A stretch of 7,215 nt of DNA from the NCBI GenBank assembly GCA_902795745.1, contig CADBMG010000122.1:1-7215 (forward strand), given 5' to 3'. A program made the position numbers and the translations under genes. Source of the DNA: an uncultured Pseudomonadota bacterium. Lineage in GTDB: Bacteria; Pseudomonadota; Alphaproteobacteria; RF32; CAG-239. Every line of letters begins with the position of its first letter. Within the stretch, counting starts at the first letter, position 1. Below the pieces are notes generated by a model. It had not been told where the DNA came from and did not search any database. It was given only the letters and a program-made list of their open reading frames with translations. Positions 1-6,978 of the stretch are shown here, piece after piece.

Positions 1-68
1 AGGAGATTACGCATGTTGGCATCGCCTTCAGCTTTGCCGTTTCCAAATGTATATACCCATTTACTCAT
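1..68 (-). CDS. ppdK: Pyruvate, phosphate dikinase, N-terminal fragment (partial)
   Basis: Reading leftward from the ATG at 68-66 gives MSKWVYTFGNGKAEGDANMR followed by N and L, and the frame then runs off the window edge. This matches the conserved N-terminus of pyruvate phosphate dikinase (family pattern: KWVY-F-G-GKAEG followed by MRNLLGGKGANLAEM). The enzyme interconverts pyruvate, ATP and Pi with phosphoenolpyruvate, AMP and PPi in the cytoplasm, giving a reversible route between pyruvate and PEP. An AGGAG Shine-Dalgarno sequence at 84-80 lies 11 bases upstream and supports this start. A terminator separates it from pyrG upstream, so it is probably its own transcription unit. Only 22 full codons are visible, so the nucleotide-binding, phosphohistidine and PEP-binding domains cannot be checked. 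The identification rests on a short but distinctive motif. Confidence 0.85.
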   Translation of the reverse strand, partial: MSKWVYTFGNGKAEGDANMRNL

Positions 69-163
69 GGTTATTTAAGCTCCTGTTAGCTATTTGTTAA
101 AACCGAGCTGCAGTCATGTAGAATAACTGCAACTAAAATTAAAAAAATTCAATTTGCCGCAAA

Positions 164-190
164 TGTATAACATAAATATCAGAAGTTCAA
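164..190 (-). promoter_or_regulatory. Candidate ppdK promoter (extended -10)
   Basis: On the minus strand, TGTTATACA at 172-164 reads as an extended -10 element (TG, one base, then TATACA). A TTGAAC hexamer at 190-185 could serve as -35, but the spacer is only 15 bases. TTGCTT at 194-189 is an alternative with 19. The extended -10 could compensate for the poor spacing. A start here would leave a leader of roughly 90 bases before ppdK. This is motif reading only, in an AT-rich region where chance matches are common. Confidence 0.35.
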
Positions 191-215
191 GCAAAAATTG
201 CGAATCTTTGTGCTT

Positions 216-258
216 TTTAAAAAACATTCCCGACTTTTGGAATTAGGCGGGAATGTTT
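216..258 (-). terminator. Rho-independent terminator of the tpiA-secG-pyrG operon
   Basis: A perfect 11-bp inverted repeat (222-232 pairing with 248-258, arms AAACATTCCCG and CGGGAATGTTT) encloses a 15-base loop. Read leftward, the second arm runs directly into a run of six T residues, the layout of an intrinsic terminator. It begins 20 bases after the pyrG stop codon. There is no T tract on the plus-strand side, so it acts for the leftward transcript and insulates ppdK from pyrG read-through. Confidence 0.85.
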
Positions 259-277
259 GAACATGATAAGCGTCTGT

Positions 278-1930
278 TTATACTAATCGAGAATTATCAA
301 TTGCCGCTTTTACGAATGACACAAAGAGCGGTGCCGGAGCAAATGGGCGTGATTTTAATTCCGGATGGAATTGCACACCGATGAACCACGGATGGTCCGG
401 ACGTTCGACAATTTCCGGTAATCCTCCATCAGGAGAAGTTCCGACAATGCTCATTCCCGCTTTTTGTAGCATATCTTTGTACTTAATGTTGACCTCATAA
501 CGATGACGGTGGCGCTCCGATATTTTTTCAGCTCCGTAAATCTCGGCCGTTCTGGAGTTTGGCTTTAAAATACAGTCATATGCTCCTAAGCGCATTGTAC
601 CGCCTAAATCTCCGTCTTTATGGCGAATCTGCTTAGCTCCGTCTTTATCCCATTCGGTCATAAGACCGATAACCGGTTCGCAATTTTCATCTAATTCGGT
701 AGTGTTGGCGTTTTTAATACCGCATAAATTGCGCATTGTTTCAATAACAGCCATTTGCATGCCAAAACAGATTCCCAAAAATGGTACCTTATGCTCACGA
801 GCATATTTAATGGCATTAATCATACCTTGCGTACCGCGCAAACCGAAACCGCCAGGAACTAAAATAGCACTGACATCATTGAGTATTTCATCTGCATCTT
901 GGGTTTCCAGCGTTTCCGAATCAATCCACTTGATTTTTACTTTATATTTATTGGCAATTCCTCCGTGAATAAGTGCTTCGTGGAGTGATTTATATGCCTC
1001 TAATAACATCATATATTTGCCGACGACTGCTATCCGTACTTCACCCTCCGGATGACGCAAAATATCAACAATATGCTCCCACTTACTTAAATCCGTAGGT
1101 TTATCATAAGGTAGGCCAAAATGTTTACATACTTGTCTGTCCATGCCTTCTGCAGAATAGGCAAGCGGAACCTGATATATGCTAGGTGCATCAAGTGCTG
1201 TTATAACATTTTCTTCTTTAATATTGCAGAAAAGTGCCAGTTTACGTTTTTCATTTTCCGGAATAGCCATTTGTGAGCGGCATAAAATCATATCCGGTTG
1301 AATTCCGTATTCTTGCAATTTTTTTACTGAGTGTTGTGTTGGTTTGGTTTTTAGTTCTCCGGCAGTAGGAATGAACGGTAAAAGCGTAACGTGAACGAAC
1401 ATGGTGCGTTCACGTCCAAGTTCGTATGCTATCTGCCGAATCGTTTCCAAATAAGGCTGACCTTCAATATCTCCGACTGTTCCTCCGATTTCGCACAAAA
1501 CAAAATCTTCATCATGAATGTCAGAGAGTATGAACTCTTTAATTTCATTAGTCACATGCGGAATAACCTGAATTGTTGAACCTAAATAATATCCGTGGCG
1601 TTCTTTTTCTATAACGCGCTGATAAATTTTTCCCGTAGTTACACTGTCGGTACGTTTAGCAGGAACACCGGAAAAGCGTTCGTAGTGTCCTAAATCCAAA
1701 TCAGCTTCTGTACCGTCATCGGTGACAAATACTTCACCATGTTGGCATGGATTCATTGTTCCAGGATCAACATTCAAATAAGGATCAAGTTTACGCAATC
1801 TGACCTTATAGCCGCGAGCTTGTAAAATGGCAGCAAGAGAGGCAGATGCCAAACCTTTACCTAGTGAAGAAACTACGCCTCCGGTAATAAAAATAAACTT
1901 AGAATTAGGATTTACATTGATCTCAGACAT
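278..1930 (-). CDS. pyrG: CTP synthase (glutamine-hydrolysing)
   Basis: A full-length 550-residue CTP synthase, which makes CTP from UTP using ATP and the amide nitrogen of glutamine, the last step of de novo pyrimidine nucleotide synthesis. The N-terminal synthase domain (about 1-290) has the P-loop-like GGVVSSLGKG at 17-26, the metal and nucleotide segment CEIGGTVGDIEG at 146-157, and the UTP-binding KTKPTQHSVKKL at 194-205. The C-terminal class I glutamine amidotransferase domain (about 298-545) has GGFGLRG at 360-366, the nucleophile elbow GICFG with Cys388, and the FHPE motif giving His522 and Glu524 of the triad. No key residue is missing. The frame stays open 15 codons further upstream to 1975, but the start at 1930 is preferred: AAGGAA lies 6 bases before it, MSEINV fits the usual N-terminus, and the longer version would begin inside a hairpin. 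It is the last gene of its operon. Confidence 0.97.
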   Translation of the reverse strand: MSEINVNPNSKFIFITGGVVSSLGKGLASASLAAILQARGYKVRLRKLDPYLNVDPGTMNPCQHGEVFVTDDGTEADLDLGHYERFSGVPAKRTDSVTTGKIYQRVIEKERHGYYLGSTIQVIPHVTNEIKEFILSDIHDEDFVLCEIGGTVGDIEGQPYLETIRQIAYELGRERTMFVHVTLLPFIPTAGELKTKPTQHSVKKLQEYGIQPDMILCRSQMAIPENEKRKLALFCNIKEENVITALDAPSIYQVPLAYSAEGMDRQVCKHFGLPYDKPTDLSKWEHIVDILRHPEGEVRIAVVGKYMMLLEAYKSLHEALIHGGIANKYKVKIKWIDSETLETQDADEILNDVSAILVPGGFGLRGTQGMINAIKYAREHKVPFLGICFGMQMAVIETMRNLCGIKNANTTELDENCEPVIGLMTEWDKDGAKQIRHKDGDLGGTMRLGAYDCILKPNSRTAEIYGAEKISERHRHRYEVNIKYKDMLQKAGMSIVGTSPDGGLPEIVERPDHPWFIGVQFHPELKSRPFAPAPLFVSFVKAAIDNSRLV

Positions 1931-1936
1931 ATTCAG

Positions 1937-1942
1937 TTCCTT
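1937..1942 (-). promoter_or_regulatory. Shine-Dalgarno site that sets the pyrG start
   Basis: AAGGAA on the minus strand lies 6 bases before the ATG at 1930-1928. The alternative in-frame ATG at 1975 falls inside the hairpin stem and has no purine-rich stretch before it, so this site decides the start. Confidence 0.7.
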
Positions 1943-1968
1943 ATAAAAAATCTTGTTTAAAAGTGACA

Positions 1969-1996
1969 AAGGCACTTAGCTGAAATTAAGTGCCTT
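1969..1996 (-). terminator. Hairpin between secG and pyrG (weak terminator, attenuator or processing stem)
   Basis: A perfect 10-bp inverted repeat (1969-1978 AAGGCACTTA pairing with 1987-1996 TAAGTGCCTT) encloses an 8-base loop, and begins 25 bases after the secG stop. Read leftward, the stem is followed by TGTCACTTTT, a broken T tract much poorer than that of the pyrG terminator. It may therefore reduce, rather than stop, transcription into pyrG, or protect the 3' end of a processed tpiA-secG message. The structure is seen directly; the role is inferred. Confidence 0.5.
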
Positions 1997-2021
1997 ATGT
2001 CGTTAATAATTCGCAATGTTA

Positions 2022-2378
2022 TTACTCCGCAATCGGAACAACCGGTTCGTTCGGAGCATCTGTTGCATCCGGTAATTGCTGTTCCGAAGCAACAGGAGCA
2101 GAATTCGCACCATCTAAAATGGAAACTTTACGCACTTCAACACGGCTGTAATAAATTGATAAAGCCATACTCAAAATGAAAAATAAAGTAGCTAAACCAG
2201 CGGTTGTTCTGGTTAAAACATTACCTTTACCGCGAGCACTAAGCAGTCCGCCGATTCCGCTGTCGCCGCCCAAGCCGCTCAATGCACCACCATTGGAACG
2301 TTGCATTAAAATAACCGCCACTAAAAAAATGGCAACAATAAGTTGTAATACCAATAAAACAGAACCTAATGAACCCAT
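2022..2378 (-). CDS. secG: Protein-export translocon subunit SecG
   Basis: An inner-membrane subunit of the SecYEG protein-conducting channel that assists SecA-driven preprotein export. The 118-residue protein has the SecG plan: a first membrane helix at about 4-25, the conserved cytoplasmic loop beginning LMQRSNGGALSGLGG (24-38), then GKGNVLTRTTAGLA (50-63) leading into a second helix at about 58-77. A polar tail rich in Pro, Ala and acidic residues (about 79-118) makes it longer than enterobacterial SecG in the tail; extended tails of low complexity are common in alphaproteobacterial SecG. It sits 19 bases downstream of tpiA with its own AAGGAAA ribosome site 7 bases before the ATG, so it is translated from the tpiA transcript. 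The gene order tpiA-secG-pyrG supports the call. Confidence 0.95.
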   Translation of the reverse strand: MGSLGSVLLVLQLIVAIFLVAVILMQRSNGGALSGLGGDSGIGGLLSARGKGNVLTRTTAGLATLFFILSMALSIYYSRVEVRKVSILDGANSAPVASEQQLPDATDAPNEPVVPIAE

Positions 2379-2397
2379 ATTAATTTCCTTTCATCAA

Positions 2398-3156
2398 TTA
2401 TTTCAAAGCATTTTCTGCAATAGCAACAAAGTCATCAGCTTTCAAGCTGGCACCTCCAATCAGGGCACCGTCAACATCCGGTAATTTCAGTAATTCTCCT
2501 GCGTTACTCGGCTTAACCGAACCACCATAAAGAATGCGCATCTTATTAGCGATTGCTTTGCCGAGTTTTTTACTTAAAGCTGCACGAATTGCCGCATGAA
2601 CTTCTTCAACATCGTCGGCTGTTGGTGTTTTTCCCGTGCCGATTGCCCAAATCGGTTCATAAGCAATAACTGTATTTTTAGCGGTTGCATCATCAGGGAC
2701 AGAGCCGAAAATTTCATCTTGGCAAACCTTTATTGTTTTACCTGCATCACGTTCGGCTCCGGTTTCACCGATGCAAATTACCGTATTTAATCCGGCATTG
2801 TGTGCTGCAACAGCTTTTTGATTAATTAATTTATTTGATTCATGATGATCAACACGTCTTTCCGAGTGCCCGATAATTACATATGAACATCCTAAGTCAG
2901 TTAGCATTAACGGACTTATATCACCTGTATGAGCTCCTTTATCGGCAAAATGAACATCTTGCGCTCCAAGGGCAATCTTTGTTCCTCGTAAACATTTTTT
3001 AACAGCAGCAAGAATAGTGAAGGGCGGACAAATCAAAAAATCACAATCATATTTATTTGCTTTTACTTTTGCGGCGACAGATTTCGCCAACATTGTGCCT
3101 TCCTCAAGTAAACAATTCATTTTCCAGTTACCGGCAATTAATTTTTTACGTATCAT
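2398..3156 (-). CDS. tpiA: Triosephosphate isomerase
   Basis: Cytoplasmic glycolytic and gluconeogenic enzyme interconverting dihydroxyacetone phosphate and glyceraldehyde 3-phosphate. At 252 residues it has the standard length for this TIM-barrel family. All active-site elements are present: GNWKMN (9-14) with Asn10 and Lys12, IIGHSERR (94-101) with electrophile His97, and AYEPIWAIGTG (165-175) with catalytic base Glu167 and the start of the flexible loop that closes over substrate. The phosphate-binding YGGSV (210-214) and GALIGGASL (230-238) follow. An AGGAT ribosome site about 6 bases before the ATG supports the start. As first gene of the leftward operon it must be transcribed from the 3157-3335 spacer. 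The promoter there is unclear: the best match is TTAAAT, 17 bases, TAAAAT (the last at 3249-3244), which is weak. Confidence 0.97.
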   Translation of the reverse strand: MIRKKLIAGNWKMNCLLEEGTMLAKSVAAKVKANKYDCDFLICPPFTILAAVKKCLRGTKIALGAQDVHFADKGAHTGDISPLMLTDLGCSYVIIGHSERRVDHHESNKLINQKAVAAHNAGLNTVICIGETGAERDAGKTIKVCQDEIFGSVPDDATAKNTVIAYEPIWAIGTGKTPTADDVEEVHAAIRAALSKKLGKAIANKMRILYGGSVKPSNAGELLKLPDVDGALIGGASLKADDFVAIAENALK

Positions 3157-3275
3157 TTTTACATCCTAATAAAAAAATTACACATTTTCTCCATTCCTAA
3201 CACACTTAAATTCAATTTTCTACAAAAAAAGCAGGTTAGCCACATTTTATTGCGTTGCATAAATAAATTTAAAAA

Positions 3276-3303
3276 TTGCATTCACAATTTATATTTTTAT
3301 AAT
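3276..3303 (+). promoter_or_regulatory. Candidate sigma-70-type promoter of the ppiD-fmt-pheA operon
   Basis: TTGCAT at 3276-3281 and a perfect-consensus TATAAT at 3298-3303 are separated by 16 bases. Transcription would begin near 3310, leaving a leader of about 26 bases that includes the AAAGGA ribosome site 6 bases before the ppiD start. It is the best promoter-like element in the divergent spacer. A second TTGCAT copy lies at 3255-3260. The region is very AT-rich, so a chance match is possible. Confidence 0.6.
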
Positions 3304-3335
3304 AGCAAAAAAATAACTTTTAAAAAGGATGTATT

Positions 3336-5216
3336 ATGATCAGTAAATTTGCAAGTATGCGTGAGAGTTGGTTTACCAAAATAATTTTGACTGTAACCGC
3401 ACTCAGTTTTATGTCATTATTCGGAGTTTCCGGTTATATTAATTCGGCAAATCGTAATAAAACGGTAATAAAAGTTGATGATATAGAAGTTTCTCAAAGT
3501 GAGTTCAGCTATGCAGTACAAAAGGAAATCAATAAACTGCGAGCTGTCGGAATGGATTTGGATGAAGATGGTAAAATTAAGGCTCAGATTATCAATACGT
3601 TAGCACAGACTATGTTGGAAGATGCAATTGTGCAGAATATGATGCTTAAAAATAATGTTGATTTTACTGATTCTCTGGTGCGGGCTCAATTATTCAGAAT
3701 GCCTCAATTTTTAGATGCTAACGGCAATTTTGACCGTGAAACTTATAAATGGTTTTTGGGACGTACCGGACAAACGGAAGCTGATTTAATTGCTGAGATT
3801 AAACGGGGAATTGCCCGTAAGGTTTTGATAGATTCACAGGTATCTTATGTTAATGTTCCTGAAGTTTTAATGCAGCAAATGCAAAAGATATTAGGACAGC
3901 GCCGTACTTTCAATTATGTGAAAATTTCAAAAGCAGATGCTGTTATAAATACCAAACCGAGTGAAGATGAACTTGATGGTATTTATGAAGATTTTGCCGA
4001 GGAATTTGAAATTCCGGAAAAGCGCAATGTTTCTGTGTTGTTTATTTCAATGGACGCTATTGAAAAAAATATTGAAGTTACACCGGAAGAAATTGATGCT
4101 TATTATAAGGAGCACATTGATGAATATGAGCAACCGGAAACAAAAAATGTGTTGCAAATGGTGTTTGAAAGCGAAGCTGATGCCGAATCTGCTAAGTCCG
4201 AATTGGCGCAGGGTGTCGATTTTATGACGGTAGCACAAAAATACGGACAAGCGTCTGCTGACGTTGATCTTGGTTTTGTGGCGCGTATTGATTTAGCTGA
4301 TGAACTGGCGGAAGTTGTATTTAATTTGAAGGACGGACAGGTTTCGGATGTGGTTAAAATTGCAGACAGTTGGCAAATTTTGAAGGTTGTCGACAGTAAA
4401 GCTGCAAATAAAACCGATAGGGCTGTTGCAGAAAAGGAAATTACTGAAGAAATTCGCCAAGACAAGTTGTATGACGGAAGTTATGAACAAGTTGCTAATA
4501 TTGAGGATAAACTTGGGGCAGGTGCAACTTTGGAGCAAATAGCACAAGATTATAAAGTTGCATTGATTTCGGTTAAAAATTTAGCAGAAGATGGTTCATC
4601 AGAAACCGGTGATGCCCAAGTTGCGCAGATTTTGAAAGACAACAAAGATGCAGTGGATTCAGCGTTTACCTATAATGAGGGAGAAGTAGCGCAGGCAGTG
4701 GAGGATGATAACGGAATCATTGTTATTAGAGTTGAGGAAATTATTCCGACACACCAATTGCCGCGTGAAGATGCTACATCTCGTTTGTACCAAATTTGGA
4801 AAGATACAGAGCTTAATTCTCTGACACAGGAGAAGGCTGATAATGTTGCGCAGGATTTAGAACAGGGAGATGCCTTTAATGTGGTTGCCGCTCGTTATGG
4901 ATTGCGTGTGATGAAGTCAATGCCTATCAGCCGCAGTGAGAATATTGCCGATTTATCCTCGGTTGAAATGATGAAGCTGTTTTCTTTGCCGGTAGGTGAG
5001 GCTGTTTCCATACAGCAAGGTGATGACTACTTAGTTGTCGTAACAACTAATATTTATGACAATAGTGCTTCATTAACGCAAGAAGATAAGAACTTTTTAT
5101 ATCAGGCTCTTCATGCAGAGCAAAGTCGCGAAATGGCCGATGCTTTATTAAAAGATTTTGCTTCAAAGTATAAAGTAGAAGTTAATACTCATCGCATGGG
5201 ACTTGATGAAGAATGA
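3336..5216 (+). CDS. PpiD-like membrane-anchored periplasmic folding factor (SurA_N / parvulin-type)
   Basis: A 626-residue protein with the plan of the PpiD/SurA_N family. It has a short cytoplasmic N-terminus (MISKFASMRESWFTK), one uncleaved membrane helix at about 15-35, and a long periplasmic part. Residues about 40-200 match the SurA_N-like chaperone region, including the phrase LVRAQLFRMPQFLDANGNF (114-132), typical of these proteins. About 265-355 is a parvulin-like rotamase domain, recognisable from the ADAESAKSELAQG and DVDLGFVARIDL phrases and the LKDGQVSDVVK strand. Both usual active-site histidines appear to be Gln (about 274 and 347), so a chaperone role without isomerase activity is likely, as reported for E. 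coli PpiD. The rest is acidic with repeated parvulin-like segments. These proteins assist newly exported proteins emerging from SecYEG, which fits secG encoded nearby on the other strand. The stop overlaps the fmt start. Confidence 0.88.
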   Translation: MISKFASMRESWFTKIILTVTALSFMSLFGVSGYINSANRNKTVIKVDDIEVSQSEFSYAVQKEINKLRAVGMDLDEDGKIKAQIINTLAQTMLEDAIVQNMMLKNNVDFTDSLVRAQLFRMPQFLDANGNFDRETYKWFLGRTGQTEADLIAEIKRGIARKVLIDSQVSYVNVPEVLMQQMQKILGQRRTFNYVKISKADAVINTKPSEDELDGIYEDFAEEFEIPEKRNVSVLFISMDAIEKNIEVTPEEIDAYYKEHIDEYEQPETKNVLQMVFESEADAESAKSELAQGVDFMTVAQKYGQASADVDLGFVARIDLADELAEVVFNLKDGQVSDVVKIADSWQILKVVDSKAANKTDRAVAEKEITEEIRQDKLYDGSYEQVANIEDKLGAGATLEQIAQDYKVALISVKNLAEDGSSETGDAQVAQILKDNKDAVDSAFTYNEGEVAQAVEDDNGIIVIRVEEIIPTHQLPREDATSRLYQIWKDTELNSLTQEKADNVAQDLEQGDAFNVVAARYGLRVMKSMPISRSENIADLSSVEMMKLFSLPVGEAVSIQQGDDYLVVVTTNIYDNSASLTQEDKNFLYQALHAEQSREMADALLKDFASKYKVEVNTHRMGLDEE

Positions 5217-6112
5217 GAGTAGTTTTTATGGGAACGCCGGATTTTGCTGTTCCGGCGCTTCAACGCCTAATAAAAGAGCATGATGTGGTGTGTGTATATA
5301 CCCGTGAGCCAAAAATGGCAGGACGTGGTAATAAATTGAGCAAAACACCGGTGCATATAGCGGCGGAAAAAGCGGGAATTGAAGTTCGTACTCCTAAAAT
5401 GTTGCGTGACGCGGTAGAACAACAAAAATTTGCCGATTTGCAAGCAGATGTTGCTGTTGTGGCTGCTTATGGTCTGATTTTGCCGAAGCCGATTTTAGAT
5501 GCTTATCCGTTAGGATGTTTGAATATTCATGCATCATTGTTACCGCGGTGGCGTGGGGCTGCTCCTATTCAGCGTGCCATAGAAGCCGGAGATTCTGAAA
5601 GCGGTGTTACGATTATGCAGATTGCCGAAGGTTTGGATACCGGAGATATGTTGCATGCGGGTATTGTGCCGATTACGCCGACAATGAATGGTGAGCAACT
5701 GCATGATGCATTATCTTTAGTCGGTGCAGATTTAATTTCCGAAGTATTGGCTAATCCGGATAAATATAAACCAGAAGTACAAGATGACAAATTAGCTTGC
5801 TATGCAGAAAAAATTGATAAAGCAGAATGCTTGATTAATTGGAGTAGCGATGTGGAAGTTTTACATAACAAAATAAGAGCATTCAGTCCGTTTCCGGCAA
5901 TGTATTTTGAGCATAACGGTGAGCGGTTTAAAGTTATGGAAACGTGTATTGTTGCGGATAAGCATTTGCCGATAGGAATGTTCAAGCAGGATGTCAACCG
6001 TTTATATGTAGGGTGCAATAACGGAACTTTGGAGTTGCGAGTATTGCAGCGCCAGGGTAAGAAGGCAATGACCGTTGCCGAGCTTTTGCGTGGTTATTCG
6101 TTTAATAAATAG
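5213..6112 (+). CDS. fmt: Methionyl-tRNA formyltransferase
   Basis: Cytoplasmic enzyme that transfers a formyl group from 10-formyltetrahydrofolate to Met-tRNA(fMet), producing the bacterial initiator tRNA. The 299-residue protein begins MRVVFMGTPDFAVPAL and carries AGRGNKL (36-42), the loop region that contacts the tRNA acceptor in this family. The formyltransferase core has VVAAYGLILPK (82-92), then LNIHASLLPRWRGAAPIQRA (103-122) with catalytic Asn104 and His106, and GLDTGDML (140-147) with Asp142. The C-terminal OB-fold domain (about 205-299) is intact. Its ATG overlaps the ppiD TGA as ATGA (5213-5216), with no strong ribosome site before it, so translation is probably coupled to ppiD. The usual partner def (peptide deformylase) is not adjacent; pheA follows instead. 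Confidence 0.97.
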   Translation: MRVVFMGTPDFAVPALQRLIKEHDVVCVYTREPKMAGRGNKLSKTPVHIAAEKAGIEVRTPKMLRDAVEQQKFADLQADVAVVAAYGLILPKPILDAYPLGCLNIHASLLPRWRGAAPIQRAIEAGDSESGVTIMQIAEGLDTGDMLHAGIVPITPTMNGEQLHDALSLVGADLISEVLANPDKYKPEVQDDKLACYAEKIDKAECLINWSSDVEVLHNKIRAFSPFPAMYFEHNGERFKVMETCIVADKHLPIGMFKQDVNRLYVGCNNGTLELRVLQRQGKKAMTVAELLRGYSFNK

Positions 6113-6125
6113 TTTTTCGCAAAAT

Positions 6126-6130
6126 GGAGA
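6126..6130 (+). promoter_or_regulatory. Shine-Dalgarno site that sets the pheA start
   Basis: GGAGA lies 5 bases before the third of three clustered in-frame ATGs (6124, 6130, 6136). The first two overlap this site, and the stretch before 6124 has no purine-rich motif, so 6136 is the likely start. Confidence 0.65.
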
Positions 6131-6135
6131 TGAAA

Positions 6136-6978
6136 ATGCTTAAAATTGCATATCAAGGAGTTCCTGGTGCATATTCTCACATAGCTTGCCAAGAATTGTT
6201 TCCTAACCAAGAATATATTGCTTGTGATACTTTTGAAATTGCGATGGAGTTGGTTAATAACGGGACTGTTGATAAGGCAGTTATTCCGGTGGAAAATTCC
6301 AATGCCGGACGTGTTACAGATGTGCATTTTTTGTTACCTGAAGCCGGATTGCATATTACCGGCGAGCATTTTTTGCGCATAGAACACCAATTGTTGGCTA
6401 TAAAAGGAGCAAGATTGGAAAATATTGTCAGTGCCGCTTCTCATCCTCAAGCTTTGGCTCAGTGTTCAGAGTTTTTGAAAAAACACAATATTAAGGCTAT
6501 TTCACGCATAGATACGGCTAAATCTTGTGAGAAAATAGTGTTGGAGCAAGATGCAACCAAAGCGGCGATAGCTTCGAAATTAGCGGCGCAGATTTATGAT
6601 ATGGAAATATTGGCTTCTAACATTGAAAATACTTGCAACAATACAACGCGTTTTCTTATTATGCAAAAAGAGATGGTTACGCCAATTGATGATGGTGGTG
6701 ATTTTATTACATCAATCGTGTTTACTACCAGACACATTCCGGCGGCGTTGTATAAAGTGTTGGGCGGTTTTGCCACTAACGGGATTAATATTTCTAAATT
6801 AGAGAGTTATCTTCTGAACGGAAAGTTTTTTTCTGCACGATTTTATATTGAAGTTGAGCGGCATATCGAATCGAAGGCGTTGCAATATGCGCTGGCTGAG
6901 TTAAAATTCTTTTCTGAGGAATATCAAATTTTAGGTTGTTACAAAGCCCATTCTTATCGTAGGCAAAAACAGTCTTAG
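6136..6978 (+). CDS. pheA: Prephenate dehydratase (monofunctional, with ACT domain)
   Basis: Converts prephenate to phenylpyruvate, the committed step of phenylalanine synthesis, in the cytoplasm. From the ATG at 6136 the protein is 280 residues, normal for the monofunctional enzyme, with no chorismate mutase domain. The catalytic part (about 1-180) shows AYQGVPGAYSH at 5-15, IPVENSNAGRV at 50-60, SHPQALAQC at 102-110, and NTTRF at 169-173 with the catalytic Thr-Arg-Phe motif. The ACT regulatory domain (about 190-271) has GFATNGINISKLESY (211-225). The ESRP motif of the E. coli-type enzyme is ESYL here, followed by a Gly-x-Phe segment; this is the alphaproteobacterial version, so phenylalanine feedback inhibition remains plausible. 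It lies 23 bases after fmt on the same strand, with no promoter or terminator seen between, so it is probably the last gene of the ppiD-fmt-pheA transcript. An upstream start at 6124 would add four residues. Confidence 0.95.
   Translation: MLKIAYQGVPGAYSHIACQELFPNQEYIACDTFEIAMELVNNGTVDKAVIPVENSNAGRVTDVHFLLPEAGLHITGEHFLRIEHQLLAIKGARLENIVSAASHPQALAQCSEFLKKHNIKAISRIDTAKSCEKIVLEQDATKAAIASKLAAQIYDMEILASNIENTCNNTTRFLIMQKEMVTPIDDGGDFITSIVFTTRHIPAALYKVLGGFATNGINISKLESYLLNGKFFSARFYIEVERHIESKALQYALAELKFFSEEYQILGCYKAHSYRRQKQS

Noticed and set aside
1931..1975. Extension of pyrG by 15 residues to an upstream ATG at 1975
   Set aside because: The extra residues are not part of the CTP synthase family, the upstream ATG lies inside the intergenic hairpin stem, and the start at 1930 has a well-placed AAGGAA.
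2176..2484. Plus-strand 102-codon frame across secG and the tpiA end
   Set aside because: It is opposite two confident genes, has no recognisable domain, and its Pro- and Lys-rich composition follows from the reverse complement of secG.
3157..3335. Small RNA or small protein gene in the divergent spacer
   Set aside because: No open frame with a ribosome site and no stable stem-loop were seen; the very AT-rich sequence is adequately explained by two divergent promoters and leaders.
4103..4465. Antisense 120-codon open frame within the PpiD-like gene
   Set aside because: It is Ser/Ala/Thr-rich, lies wholly opposite a well-supported coding region, and matches no recognisable family. It is the expected shadow of an acidic, Glu- and Ala-rich protein.
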